From NCBI RefSeq assembly GCF_016086655.4, contig NC_052133.2, forward strand, positions 47,670,383 to 47,734,382: 64,000 nucleotides of DNA. Direction: 5' to 3'. The translations under genes and the position numbers were made by a program. The notes beneath the pieces were generated by a model. That model did not search any database. It saw only the letters and a program-made list of their open reading frames with translations, and was not told where the DNA came from. Shown one piece after another: positions 11,963-24,750 of the stretch (positions are counted from its first letter, which is position 1; each line of letters begins with the position of its first letter). Source of the DNA: Lepeophtheirus salmonis. Taxonomy: Eukaryota > Arthropoda > Copepoda > Siphonostomatoida > Caligidae.

Positions 11963-12479
11963 TATCTGAGGCTTCTATTAATTATTTTTTGAGTTTATCA
12001 TATAGATATATATTTTTTCATCTTTTAGTGTTTTAAAGTTTAAAAATCCATTCAAACCGTCAATAAAATTTTACTTTTTCGAAATTCTTACAAGTTTCAT
12101 ATCTAATCCTATATTATACTTAACAGATTCACAATATATATATATATGTTTATCATTATATCAACCTCAAAACTCTTTTGTAAGTATTTTGTTATGGTAA
12201 AAATTAATTACAATAATGTATTAACAAATAAAAAGCTGAAGCCTTTTTCATCTCCGAACAAAAATCCTTAATATAGTTAGTATAAATAGGATTTTCTCCG
12301 GATTAAGATACGTTTTATTAGTTTAGCTTCAAGTAAACTATGACAGGAAGAAAATTAACACAAATTCCACTCTGTATCTAACAAGAATATAAGCAGGAGT
12401 TAAGCCGATTGGACTGACACAACACTAGACATGAGTCCCTATTTTGAATGGGAAAAAGAAATTTCCTATTTTCCGCTTT

Positions 12480-13215
12480 ATTTCAATGCTTACAAAGAAG
12501 TGTTGCAATTATCTGATTTAAGGCAAGTATTCTACGTTTTTTTATGTGCAATAACTTGTTGCCAAGGAGAATCCGACTTCATGATCCCTTCTCATTGAAG
12601 CCTTTGTCGCTATTGGTAAAAAAAACTCGGACAACCAATTTTCAAAGGTCTCTATTGATGGCAAATCTTTACCCCCAAAGCGCGTTGTACATAGACAGGG
12701 ACAGGAAGTAGACACTTGGAGCTAGGTCCGGACTGTAGAGTGGATTCATAAGAACTTCCCATCCGAGCTCCCTGAGCTTCTGGTGCGTCATCAAAGATGT
12801 TTGCGTCCTGGTATTGTCTTGATTAAACACAATTCCTCCCTCATTCGAGCCTCTTTTTGTAACCAACCTTATGCAAATGCTTCAAAATCGTTTTATAATA
12901 ATAAATGTTCAGCTCCGTGGCAATGCTAAAACTGCTAATATGACGGTCATCCTCGATATTTTCCATGATTTTATCGACATTTTCGACGAAAAGCCTGCCA
13001 GTGCGTGGTGCATAATTCACCTTCACTACACCCGAACGAAATCGCTCGAACCACTGTTGTGCAACAAGAAACGAAAGAGTATTTGATACATCACAAATTT
13101 CCTTGGTCGCTTATGAAGCGTTTTTCCCTTTCAGGTAGCAAAAATGTAAAATATGACGAATTTCTTCCTTTGAGACCTCCATACTCGACGCCGATAATTC
13201 ACTACTGAACTAGCC
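12480..13215 (-). pseudogene. Mariner (DD34D-type) transposase remnant
   Basis: On the minus strand, 13,026-12,841 reads NYAPRTGRLFVENVDKIMEN and onward, the inter-HTH linker region of mariner transposases. Then 12,866-12,669 reads VFNQDNTRTQTSLMTHQKLR and LYSPDLAPSVYFLSLSMYNA. The second catalytic Asp (QDN) survives, while the APSD position of the third reads APSV. The first third of the catalytic domain is missing between the two parts, so the gene is internally deleted. It is related to but distinct from the copies at 5.1-6.3 and 27-28 kb. Confidence 0.75.
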
Positions 13216-14430
13216 AAGCGCAATACTGTTCGAAAAACGTTTTTAGTATACACTCACACCTTTACAAAACCTCAATGTATGATTCGATGTGACCAATAAT
13301 GAATAAGATATACTTAATGGTCAGCAAAGGATGGGAAATACGAAATTACTTTCTCCCCAAACTATTATTATCATGATGGACTTTAAAAGATTTTAATAAA
13401 ATTAGAAGACTCGGCCTTGGACTCGTGAGCAAAGACTTGAGATTTAACTTGGACTTGCATTATAAGGACTTTTTCCCACCTCTGTTCATATGTCTAGAAT
13501 TGGCATTATTCTGTGTTTCTTGTTGATTCATTTAATTATGAAGATCCTTCACTATAAAAAATAAATTCATTTATAATTGTTTTTTCTTTATTTATGCTCT
13601 TCATGGCTCCTAAGGCAATATTTTCTTTCATTCAATTCAGTAATGTTTGTATGATTCATTCAGGATTTAGTTTAGTTAAGATTTGACGTTAATTGAATAA
13701 AAGATTTATGAGTAGATTAATTATTTACGGCTTGGAAGTACATTTAATGGTAAGACCGATGCCTAATGCAATTTAAGTTAAGTAGGCATAGGTATGGCTC
13801 ACATTAGAAACATGTATGTATATATCCTTGTAGCATTAAATTCCATTCAGAGCTTAGAATGATGGAGTTGTAGATGTTAGATTTACTACTCACAATGTAT
13901 GAAATTGCAGCATTATATACAACATAATATGTATATATAATCCCTGATGTTCTCAGACAAACTATATAATAAACGATATTTTATATATTACATAGGTATC
14001 ATATACCTATGATACTCATCGAGTTGGTTTCAACTTAAGCATTTGAATTGAACTAAGGGGGATTGCTTTCAAATATAATAATAATTGACCCAAATCTTAA
14101 AATCGAAATATATTCGAAGATGCCCCCTTGAAGTTTTTATATAGCGAACCTAGATACTTCGGGCTTGAATCTGCTTTATATCCTTATAACTTATTGAATA
14201 ACTTTTGATGACGTCATGATAATTAAGTAATGATTGATGAGTATCATTGTGATTGTAGCGATTCGTTTTCCATCACTAGAAATTACGCATCAAGTATAAG
14301 TAAATGTTTATTTTATGTGGTGTAACAGAAAAATAAGACAAAGTAACCAGATAATTGAAATAGTTGCATTTAACACAACTCCCGCAGCCCTATTTATTGA
14401 GAAAAGTATGTTCTCAACCTTTTTTCTCCG
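13216..14430. other. AT-rich stretch with a small palindrome
   Basis: No gene was found. A perfect 9-bp inverted repeat (CATAGGTAT, 3-base spacer, ATACCTATG) lies at 13,991-14,011. Nothing else stands out. Confidence 0.45.
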
Positions 14431-14437
14431 TAGGTTC

Positions 14438-15830
14438 TAGTGCTCGTATGTCAGAAGACCGCGCCAGAGTATGAGCCACTACAGGCCGACATACAACAAC
14501 GCTTTTACCAAGTAAGAGCCTACGTTGCTAAAAATAGTGTTTTTCTTTCTGAAACTAGATACCGAATGTTAATTGATGAAGTGAAAAAGGCGAAGGCAAT
14601 CATTAAGGAGACACCAAGAAGTATATTGGATTCTGAAACATTATGACATAATGATAGTCGGGAATCAAACCAAATTAATATATCCTTTAACAGAAAATTC
14701 GAGTAATATTCTATTTTATATTTCAGAGTTATTTATCATTCTAGATAAGACCCATTCTGATATCGGTCATGGTGGAAAGGCAGAATGCTCAAAAATACAA
14801 GAACATTAATTGTTATGATGTTGAACTTTTTCTTCAATTATGTGAGCCCTGCCAAAAAAAAAAAGGTGGCAAAGGAGGTATTGTGGTCAAGGCAATGGTG
14901 ACTTCTGAGTTCAACTTTCTTTGCCCAGTCGATTTAATCGATTTTCAAACCCATTTCTACCGAGAATACAAATTTATAATGGTGAATCAAGACCATCTCA
15001 TTAAGTGTGTGGTTCTCAAGGCATTGAAATCAAAGAGGGTGGAAAAAGGCGCCTATCAACTCATCGATATATTTACGTCGCTTGGTGCTCCAGCTATTCT
15101 TCAGTACGATAATGGCCGAGAATTTATAAACAGAGTGGTAAATGGTCTAAACTAATACTGACCGCCCTTAAAAATTGTCCACAGGAAGCCACGTCACTCA
15201 CAAAGTGAGGGGAGCTTCGAATGAGCTAATCATGATATTGAAAATATGGTGTGCCCTTGGATGCAAGATCAAAAATGCAACTGTTGGAGCGATGCATTAT
15301 GATTCGTTCAGCTTATGAAGAATATAGCCTTTCATTTTGGGATTTAGAGATATCCATACCAAGCTCTATTTGTCTGCAAGGCAAGAGTTGGCCTTTCAAC
15401 GCCATTTCTACCAGATGACATTTTTCAAGCTGTAGAAACTCAGGAAGAACATGAAAATATAATAACCAGCATTCAAATAACAGGGGAGAAAAAAATAATA
15501 GCAGATAATCCAATGCAAGAGCTACAGTCCCCAATAGAATTAATTGATGAGAATCCAACCTATGACGGAGGAACCCAGATCATTTTTTATTCTTTTATTG
15601 TCGAAAAACCGTCTACTTCTGGGGATACTAACAAACTAATTTCTCCAGACATTTGCTGTGTATGTTCAAAAGAAACCAAGGATGCCAGCAAATGTCAAGG
15701 AGTGATCGAAACGTATACACAATGTGCGTACAATATCCTTGAAGCAATGCTTGGAAAGAAGTCAAAGTTGGTGAGATTAACATTTTATGCAATGTTTGCT
15801 TCAATATTGAGAAGGGCATCAATAATATAA
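14438..15830 (+). pseudogene. Integrase relic of the KRBA2 / Ginger-like type
   Basis: The region reads in order as a DDE integrase protein of the KRAB-A-domain-containing-2 type. An N-terminal piece (14,440-14,646) holds FYQVRAYVAKNSVFLSETRY. An integrase core (14,769-15,155) holds CQKKKGGKG, then CPVDLIDFQT with a catalytic-type Asp, YKFIMVNQDHLIKCVVLKAL, and LQYDNGREFIN with the second Asp. A tail near 15,370-15,830 holds FVCKARVGLS and a cysteine cluster, CCVCSKETKDASKCQG. Frame changes and stops interrupt it at about 14,645, 15,155 and 15,250. KRBA2-type proteins derive from Ginger/gypsy-like integrases. This copy is dead. Confidence 0.7.
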
Positions 15831-15924
15831 TAGAATCAAGAAAGAAAATCGAGATGTAGGCACAAAAAATGAAAAGAAAGTCTGACAAAAAAATTCATCC
15901 TATAACTATAATATATCTTAAGCC

Positions 15925-16160
15925 ACCAGGGTTTCCCAAACTTTACTTTGCTAAGACCCCTCTACACTAACACATTTTTAAATGAGGCCCCCTTCATACG
16001 AAACATGTGTACTATGTAGGTATGTGTAGACTGGAGGCAATCCTCAATTCTCCATTTTCCTGCACCACCTCCTAGCCTCTCATCACGGTCCCTTGTCTAA
16101 AGCAATCTTAGTTTTCGGTGTCCCTTCTGAAAATTTGGGGCACAACCCACTCTGCGTATG
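15925..16160. repeat. hAT-like terminal remnant
   Basis: CAGGGTTTCCCAAACTTTAC followed by CTAAGACCCC resembles the ends of hobo/Charlie-type hAT elements (CAGGGGTTCCCAAAC...). I could not find a matching opposite end or an 8-bp target duplication, so this is a similarity of ends only. Confidence 0.35.
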
Positions 16161-18535
16161 AGGTACATGTGGGCAAATTTTTATCTAACATCATTTCTGG
16201 GCCAAATTTTCTTGGAAAGTCTCTTGCTTTAAGTGTCTGTTAGTGTTACCAAACTGAGCCTGTATAAAAAAGAATCAAGACCGATAAAGCTGGACCGAGA
16301 CCGTTATAACCGCTGAACCTGAACCGGGCACAACCTTGGATATAAGCAATAATTACTTATATTTGTCAATTTTCAATTCTACTCCGAGTCCAACAAGGTT
16401 TCACACTTATATGTAGCTCTGTAACAAGCCCTCATTGTTACTCTTAGAGTTTGTGGGAGGGTGTCATATATGGGTGCCCACACAGTTGAACCTTGGAGAC
16501 TGAAATTTATATCCAAAACAGGGAAATTGTTTTTTGGAGCTCAATGAGACTAGGTAGGGGGTTGATTTATAAAAAAAAACTATGCGAATAACGACGTCTT
16601 CTAAATTTATTCAAAATCAAAAAAGTTATCGGCAAAAAAAAAAAGAAATTGGTTAAAATTATAGTTTTTCCAGATGCTAAAAAATTTTCTATAAATTTGT
16701 GTGGAGACTTGTTTGCATATAAATTAAACGCATAAAAATTGATTTACTGAATATTTTTCTACTTTTTTCATGTTTTCTTTTTTTTTTTTCATCAAACGTC
16801 AATTTTTAAATTGTCAAAAAACAATGTATTTTGGACATACAATTTCAGAATTCAACAAATCTTGATAGTATTTTCAATGTCTAGTACATTTTATATCATA
16901 GTTATAGCAATATTTGCAAACATGAACCAGTTATCTAGAGTGATTTTTTCGACAACATTATTCTCCCTTACTTTTTTTTTTTTAAAGTGCGAAAAAAATA
17001 TTAGTAGATTTATGTTCCTCTTTACAATTTCAATAAATCATATTATCTACATTTTTTGCAAAATTTGTGCCAAAAGTTTTTTTTTTAAATTTTCTTCGAC
17101 AATGTCAATTTGTCCATTTCTTGACCAGAAAAAGAGGGACATCTCATCTAGACAAATTTTGTAATGCATATATGTTGGCATTTAATTTGAACTTTATAAC
17201 ATTATTTTTTAAATTCATAATAATACAAGGTTAATAGAAGAGACAGGCAGAATTTGAAAAAACACGAAACCCCACATAGTCTATGACGTTACTATTTCTA
17301 GAATTTTCAATTTAATGTGTCGTACCGATTGCTGCCAAATCACGCAACCACTCATTTACCATGACGTCAATATTAAAAGTGTGGTGGAAGTCAAAAATCA
17401 GTCGTACACGCGTTATGGTATAACCTTGTATTTCTATTAACTTTGATAATAATATATATATATTATAACGCTCGCCTGCACTGAAGGTGTCTAAACATTA
17501 AGAAGAAATAATATTGACCATTGTGAATGTGATTTCCCGCTCCCTCCTTCGCCTGAGCAGCCAAGGGTAACCCTTTCCTAGTTATATATAAATTCAAAAT
17601 TCTATTTAGGACTCACGAAAAATAAATATTAAGGTATATCCTTTTTAACTAGATTATGTACTGTCACGCCACCTAGCGGAGAATATATTTATTTAGTTTG
17701 CTAATTCTTCTTTGGAGAAAAACTAATTAAATAAAGATAATATATTTTGTGTTTTTGTAGATGGTTGAATCTGTTTAAAAGTAATTCTACATTCGCCATA
17801 ATCAAATGTAGATAAAATTCTTATTTATTTTTGCCAAAGTGGCTTTTGGCAAATTATATATGCAATAATGAAATATGAGCGATGTGTTATGAAATAATTT
17901 GTTAATGCTTATTGAGATGATTTGTGCAAAAAATAAAAAGAGTCACATGATATTATATTCATTTACTTTTTTAATTACTTTTCAAAAGTATTAGACCGTT
18001 AGCAATAGAAAATAGAAGCTATAGTTAGTTTCTAGAGTTCTACCTAGGTTCAACACCTTGTAATAATGATGTAGTTTTCCAGATTGGTCTTGGTATCGAG
18101 ACCAGTTTGTAAGAGCCTTGGTCAACAAAGCAATTTGACTAAAACCTATATTTATTTATTTTTTAAACACAAAAACTTTATTTTTCTTGATCTCTATCCT
18201 TTGACCTCTATAACGACCACAAGTTTAATGTGTAGTCAAAATATACTGATTTATTGAAATTGAAATTTTTGTCGAATTAAAAGAACAATCTTTTTTTTTA
18301 ATCGATCCAAAACAAAGATTAATGATTTTTTTGATAGAAATTGAAAAACTTTTTGGATTTCAAAGTAACTGACAACGACAAATTAGCCACAATTTAGCCG
18401 TATTCATTCCGTGCAAATTCAATTCATAGTGATTGAAACTTAATGTTTTATATAAATAGAATTTAATGCATCACTCGGTAAATAATGCATCTTGTAACGA
18501 ATAAATTGAAACTTGTACAATTAGCATACACCGGG
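16161..18535. other. AT-rich non-genic stretch
   Basis: No gene was found. At 17,416-17,448 is a copy of the GGTATAACCTTG motif also at 3,018 and 30,292, followed by an (AT)n run. The open frame at 16,811-17,164 is low-complexity (Phe/Ile/Lys-rich), has no family signal and is likely chance. Confidence 0.45.
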
Positions 18536-19232
18536 AGTTGCATAAATACGCGGACTAATTTTAAAACCCTTATATCTCGAGGTTCCGTGACAGGAAATAA
18601 AAAATTCCAGCATAAGTAACTTCATTAAATATTTTGGATTTGTTTTTGTGTTTCTTACTCGCATCAAACAAAGTCGTTTACGATGAATGACGAGGCCAAA
18701 CGTCATATGGTTGTCACTCTCCTCTGCGCCGGTAGGTCTGTCAAGGAGATAATCAAGGACACTGGACTATCCAGGACTACTGTGTTCAAGGTCCAGAAGC
18801 TTGTCATGGAGGGAAAAGATCTGAAAGACCTGCCCATACCTCTGGAATGACTCAGGATTGGCTCGCTGCCAACATGCCATTTTGGAACAAAAACATTTGG
18901 CCACCTCAATCACCTGTTTTGAATCCCCTTGACTACTGTGTGTGGTGGCAAATTGAGAAAAAGGCCTGTGCTACCTGAATTTGGACTCATTGAAGGCCAG
19001 CGTCAATGAGCAATGGGCAGTCATGGAAGACCATTACATCATCAATGTGGGCAAGGCCTTCCGCGGGCGCTTGGAGGGTGTCATAGCAGCTGATGGGGGT
19101 TATATTCAGTAATTATATTAAATTTTATACCAGAATAAATTCTCTATTATATAGTTCTCAAAAAAATACGTCATACGAATTTTATTACACATTTAATTAT
19201 TTGCCACAAATAGTCCGCGTATTTATGCAACT
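18536..19232 (+). mobile_element. Internally deleted mariner-type transposon with 22-bp inverted ends
   Basis: The ends are perfect 22-bp inverted repeats (18,536-18,557 and 19,211-19,232), containing GTTGCATAAATACGCGGACT. The sequence between them is only about 700 bp. It carries the N-terminal HTH and the extreme C terminus of a transposase but no catalytic core, as expected of a non-autonomous derivative. I do not see a clean TA target duplication on the left side. Confidence 0.8.
18682..19113 (+). pseudogene. Transposase with catalytic core deleted
   Basis: ATG at 18,682 opens MNDEAKRHMVVTLLCAGRSV followed by EIIKDTGLSRTTVFKVQK, a clear helix-turn-helix. After a stop near 18,850 the sequence resumes with NMPFWNKNIWPPQSPVLNPL, DYCVWWQIEKKA and an ending like FRRRLEGVIAADGGYIQ. 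This is the C-terminal portion with the third catalytic Asp. The central DDE region, roughly 200 residues in full-length relatives, is missing. It lies entirely within the element at 18,536-19,232. Confidence 0.8.
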
Positions 19233-19261
19233 ATGTGTACAAGTTACAACTTGTACACATA
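19232..19261. repeat. Perfect 14-bp palindrome at transposon end
   Basis: TATGTGTACAAGTT, two bases, then AACTTGTACACATA form a perfect inverted repeat abutting the right end of the mariner derivative. A partial AACTTGTACA lies just outside the left end at 18,510. The palindrome could be a second inverted-repeat layer of the element or an abutting repeat. Confidence 0.8.
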
Positions 19262-21151
19262 ATATACATATATATCAAACACCAGAAGGAGCTGCAACAC
19301 TTAATATGTAGCCATAATTCTTTGATTTATTCGAAAAAAGGATCTCTGGCTATCTCAAAATAAGTGTATTTGAAAAAAATTTAATAGAGATTTTTGAATT
19401 TTTGGTTAGAATTTGAAAAATTTTGTTTCGATTCAAAGTAACAGACCGATAATTATTGCTGATTTTTATTTTTATTTAAATTCAATGATTTTCTCTCTAT
19501 AACACCTCTAAAATTTGACATTTTTCAAAAAACACGTAGTTGTAGCTCAGTTTCGATGACAAGATATGTTTTGCAATATTGGAAGTTCATACGTAACAAG
19601 TTCCTATTTTTTTGTGTTCGATGACATATTTATTCTATATTTACAATTACAACCATAAAAAAATTGTAAAGTTGCTGGAATCGAGGATTCGAAAACTCAT
19701 ATATAAAAAATTATACGTATGGCACTTTCAAATCTTTCATCATCTTGGTTTTGATTTTTTTTTTTAAATCTTGTTATTATCAAAGTCTTGATTTTGAGTC
19801 AGTTGGTACTGATCACAAACTACTATCTATCCGGTTTCTTGCATTATTATGTTATTATCCGATATTAAAAACAGCGATTTATCAACTGGTGGTTGTGGTT
19901 CAAATACGGACTTTCTAAGCAAGGCCGTTTCTACGGTGTCACCCCCAGATTATTATTAGAGTTGAAATAATGAGATGTCAGTAAGGAAATTAAGATCATT
20001 TATTTAACACCTCAAAAAAAATAATCGAGCTTTAAAAACATGTTATTTCATATTCAAGTTGAAATAAAATAGAAAATTAAAATGAAATAAACACATATTT
20101 TATTAAAAAGCCCTAATTTTTTTTTGTATATTTTAACTTATTATTTTATGAAAACATTAATTTTATTTTTTTAAATATTAAATACAATTAATAATTCTTC
20201 AATATTAAAGTAAAATCCTTAGGCAAGGGTGTTCTTCTGCATCGAAATTTATATTACAGAGCTTGTACCGTTGGTTAGTTATGTAATTAATTTCTACATG
20301 ATATGGGCGGTATACAAAAAAAAAGGAAAATCTTTACGAACAAGATCCAATTTAAAATTTAAAAAAAAAAACACTTAATCACTTGGTCCATTATTTAAAT
20401 TATATGCGTACACTCGAATAAAAAATGTTGGGATGTCTCCAGTGATTGCTTAGAGAAGAAAATGGTTCTCTCTTCCGATGTTTTACCATATAAGCTAACC
20501 AAGGTTTGTAACTACTCTGTACTTCATTAAAAATAATGAATAGTCTGTCATCCTACTACGGCCTCTGATTATCTGCCCGACTGAGGCATTAAAGAAAACC
20601 TTTTTTTTTTTTTTTTTTGATCTAGAAATTGATTTGGTTTTGATTTGCCCACTAAAAGCATTCTCAGCCTATTGTTTCCAATCATTTTCAGACAATTAAA
20701 AACTATCCCTATGGCCAAATTATCTTCTCTTAAAAAAATTATAGACGTAATTCAATAAATATTACCAAAAAATTTCACCAAAAATCAACCTATTATATAA
20801 TCATAATATTTAGAAACAATCAAATCCCATTAATTTAATGGAAAATACAATCTCAAGGCACATCAAACAAGCAATAAAATGTATTGCAAACTATGTATGT
20901 ACATTGATATTAAAATGAGTTTTAAGACATTAAATTCAACGAGGCATGAGCGTTCTTAACGTCTATTAGTTTGTTCACCAAACGATCAAGAGTATTTATA
21001 ATATTTTATTGTATCATAAAGGGCATTGAATATGTTTGACAGCAATAGCGGATAGCTTAAATTCAAGAATCAGCTCCTTTTAATAATAAGGAAATAACAT
21101 TTCAATACGAAGAATATATTATTGGAATAGAAGGATAATCGGACAATTCAG
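19262..21151. other. AT-rich non-genic stretch
   Basis: I see no gene. There is a T run at 20,601-20,618, and otherwise unremarkable AT-rich sequence. Confidence 0.4.
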
Positions 21152-21730
21152 GGGCGTGCGTAGGATTATATATATATATATTTTTTTTTTTTTTTGAGGG
21201 AGGGGGGAGGGAAGAGCTTAGTTTTTGGATTTTTTTTCTTTTAAATATTAAAAATTCAATTTTTGGATAAAAAATTAAATATTAAATAATAACTTTTTTT
21301 GCAAAAAAAAATGAAAATTAAATTTCAATATAAAAATTCAAAAACATAGTTAACAAAAAAAAGATTTGACATATTAAATTTTTCGCAAAAAATTCAAAAA
21401 TCAGGGCCATTTACAAAGACGTAATTTTTTTAGAAAAAAATTTAAGATTGTGGAAAAAAAAAAATCAAAAGTACATAATTATTCTCAAAAAATTCAATAT
21501 TTTGGATAATAATTTCAAAAATCAACAGCTGTTCACTAAAAATTTCAATTTTTTTGGAAAAAAATTCAAATATTAAATATTCTAGTAAAAAGCAAAAATT
21601 AAAAAAAAAAAACATTGGTGTGAACTGCAATTAGCGGATCATGAAAGTAATTAGAAGGTCTCCCTATATGGAGGAGATTATGAGTTTGTCTATTATTAAG
21701 TATTTGGGACGGGGGGGGGGGGGCTGAATC
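21152..21730. repeat. CAGGGG-type low-complexity element, copy 1
   Basis: TTCAGGGGCGTGCGTAGGAT opens a block of A/T homopolymer-rich sequence (AAAAATTCAAAAATT-like motifs) ending near a run of 13 G at about 21,711. The same opening occurs at 22,941, 28,946 and 60,500. These look like one MITE-like family whose interior is low-complexity. The right boundary of this copy is uncertain. Confidence 0.45.
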
Positions 21731-22267
21731 GATCTGTGAACTGAGGGAGGAGGCTGGAGGAGATAACATATTAAGTAAAACACTACGACTTTTTCTTGTA
21801 TCTACCATGAACCATTACAGTATAATTACAGAATGACCGTAATATGTATTAGGGAGAGGAACTTCTATGTCTTCAAATCCATTAACACCTGAAACAGAAA
21901 ATTACTATAAATATACTTTACAAACTCCAATGACTGTCTAATCGTAGATTGAAACTTATTCAAGTAATTGCGATCGATTGAATCGAGATTCTTCTTTTTC
22001 TAGTCCCATTTTCACTTTGCAAAGTTATTTTTTTATTATTAAAAAGTTCGGATGACTGAAGATTAACTATCTGTTTGAGATAGAAAGATAAAGTATGACG
22101 TCCTGACAAACTTATACAATGTAACCCATCATAAGACTATACAACTATAGCTATATAAAAAATGACATCTGTAGACATCCATATAAAAAAAAACGCCCAT
22201 GTTACAACACAATAAAATTCGTTACACAAATAGTTCATAAAATAATCTTAAATAAAATATTGTTAAA

Positions 22268-22902
22268 TCTATATTAATAAAGTAAAATTAGTCTTTCAGT
22301 CTGTATGAAAGTCTGAATATATAACAAAAATCACAGGGTTCACTGTATGTTGTGCTCCATGATGTATATCACAACCCTTTTTTGACTTAAAAAATAATAA
22401 TGTAGTCGTATTAATTAAATATTACAGGCGTGTGCATATAGCATCGAAACTGTATACAGGGTGCACTGTATAAAGTGCACCCTGATGTAAATCATATAAA
22501 TATTTTTTATATAAGAAATATAAAGTCATATTTTATAAAATATTGCAGAGATGTGATGTAAAACAAGGCCACTGTTAATGTGTTTTTTTTGTTATTGGTA
22601 TCTAATGTCTCTAAGGTCTCATAATTCATCTGCATTATCAATCTATGTTAAGATTTGAGTTAAATATTAACGCTGGTACGTTAACATGAATTTTGTTTGT
22701 TATTATGGGTGAGCTCTCTAAAGACTAAAGCACTCTTATTATTATTCTTTCATTCTTGAAGACAGAACACGTATGAATTGATATAAGAATTGAGTAGTAA
22801 CATTGAGGATTTATAAGGAGGTTATCTTCTATTTTATTCCAGAAATGTTTGCCTTTTAGGCGACACCTAATTACTCCGACCAATGCCGGGTACTACCACT
22901 AT
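22268..22902 (+). mobile_element. Non-autonomous Helitron-like element
   Basis: The element starts A|TCTATATTAATAAAG followed by a CAGTCTGTATGAAAGTCTG block, a typical Helitron 5' end. It ends in CCGACCAATGCCGGGTACTA and then CCACTAT|T, a degenerate form of the hairpin-CTRR-T terminus seen more cleanly at 31,120-31,150. The interior contains about 120-bp subrepeats with CAGGGTGCACTGTA and TATTACAGGCGTGTGCAT. There are no terminal inverted repeats and no coding sequence. Related copies lie at 25,397 and 28,855. Confidence 0.65.
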
Positions 22903-22942
22903 TACTCAATAAAACACGAAAATAAAGTTTACTAATCCATTC

Positions 22943-23390
22943 AGGGGCGTGTGCAGGGGTTGGGTTGGCGAGAAGTTTTGCTTTTTACTAGAAATTATTT
23001 TGTAAGGATAAAAAAAAAATTCTAGAAAATAGGAGTAATATTTTTCTTTTTAATGATTTATTTTCTTAAAAAAGGTCATTCCAGCAAATTATGCAGCAGT
23101 ACAACATTTGAACTTTCATTTTTGAACTTTTTCCCCAAAATATTTAATTTTATGTGAACATCTATGGATTTTTGAAACTTTTTGTAAACAGCTTTGGATT
23201 TTTTTCTGAATAGCTATAAGTTTTCGAGATTTTTTTCTACAAAATTTAATATTTCCAATTTCCTTTTTGAAATTTTTCTGCAAAAAATTGAGTTTTTTAC
23301 GAATACAGAATTTACAGAATTTTTTTTTCAAAAAAATTTAATTTTTAATATTCTGCATAAAATCTCGCCTAACTAGTCTCTATAAAATTA
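22943..23390. repeat. CAGGGG-type low-complexity element, copy 2
   Basis: Opens with CAGGGGCGTGTGCAGGGG and continues as TTTTTT/AAAAAA-rich sequence like copies 1 and 3. The open frames inside (Phe/Lys-rich on both strands) come from homopolymer runs and are not genes. The right boundary is estimated. Confidence 0.4.
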
Positions 23391-23429
23391 GGCTCCAACT
23401 AAAAGAGTTCCAGTAAGTTTGCTATGCAA

Positions 23430-24185
23430 ACCGGGTGGTTCATTGAAATCTGAACACCTACTAATTCAATAAGTAATTAAGCTTGAGTAATTGAAATTAA
23501 TTCATATTTCAACATATTAAAGTATTTAAAATTAGTGACAAAACAAACCAAATTTGAGCTCTCTAGCTTACGTACGAGTCGAGAAAACGATACTTGAAAG
23601 TGATACACGAATTTCCATACGTGCACTTCAAGCTGTTGGGCGTCTCCAGGACCACTGGCTATGCCGACAGCAAGTCCAACTCGTTGGAAAGGAAGAAAGT
23701 CTCAGTCAAAAAGGCCAAACTAGACCCGGAGGAGTGAAAGAAAACAGATCAAGCCAACCCCCTCATGTCCATGAAGGACCATTCAAGAGATATCTGGGTT
23801 TCACACCAGACTGTGCAGAGAGCTATCAAAAAAAGTGAGTTGAAAGAGACTTGTGAGGGTGAAGAGGCCACTATTGACAACACCAATCAAAGAAACTCAT
23901 CTCCTCCGTTGCAGGACTCTTTTGAATTAGTTTTGAAAGAGTCTTTTGAACTCTATTATGACACTTTCGGCCCCATACAGCCCTGATGCTAACCCACTTG
24001 ACTTCAACTTTTGGGTACATGTCGAGGAGAAGGCCTGCAGTGCCCATTGTCCCAACACCAATGCCCTTAAATCCACTGTCAGCCAGCACTGGTACGCCAT
24101 GACATAGGTATACATCCGCAGGGGGTGTCAGGACTTCCACCACCTGAAAGCCGTCATTCCATAGTTTCAGCATTTCCATGATTTT
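23430..24185 (+). pseudogene. Mariner-type transposon with shared internal deletion, copy A
   Basis: The left end is ACCGGGTGGTTCATTGAAAT, matching the end of the copy at 29.66 kb. The coding order is: an N-terminal HTH (TRISIRALQA; then KKAKLDPEE in another frame); SMKDHSRDIWVSHQTVQRAI; a short LLNSF-like segment; then directly PDANPLDFNFWVHVEEKACS in a third frame; then a degraded C terminus. The stretch holding the first two catalytic Asp residues in full-length relatives is absent. The same junction occurs in copy B at 29.66-30.3 kb. Near the junction this copy has a short duplication of ACTCTTTTGAA. Confidence 0.75.
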
Positions 24186-24519
24186 CTACGTTATAATTTC
24201 TCATGAGCGTGTGTCAGTGACTGTTTTGTAAGATGGACCCCCAATGTGCGTAATTTCTTTCACATCACCATTCAAATTCTTATTTTTCAAAGTACCTATA
24301 AGGTTTGAGTCCCACTGAAGTAAAGCAATTTCTTACTCTTTGCTCTCTTAAGCCATTAAAGCAATATTACTCGATTAGTAACCATGTATTTCTTACTGCC
24401 TGAAATTAAAACAACATATTTTTGAGGAAGTTCAAGTTAAAAATAATAATATTAAACACTTTATTCTTGAAAAAAGCAAAAATGAATGTTTAACGTTCCT
24501 CGCCATAGTTCACCTTTGT

Positions 24520-24750
24520 CGGTGTGATAATGAAGAGTGTATCGAATTCTCTCTTATTTTACTTTCATAGTGGAATACTATAACACACAACTCTCTTCAC
24601 CTAAGACAAAACTGTAGATGAACTTTTTTTAATTGTATGTCTAACCTTTAAGCATACATTAAATTTTTTTTATGTAATGTATTAATGATGAGATATAGCT
24701 CACTAAAGACATCTAGCAAAAAACTCTCAGAACTTTTTCCTTGACCTAAT
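24520..24750. repeat. Solo end of the 5.1/27-kb mariner family
   Basis: The sequence aligns with 6,040-6,250 and with the reverse complement of 27,030-27,250. It includes CTTTAAGCATAC, the GAGATATAGCTCACTAAAGA block and the terminal TTGACCTAAT. No transposase sequence follows, so this is an isolated terminus. Confidence 0.7.
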
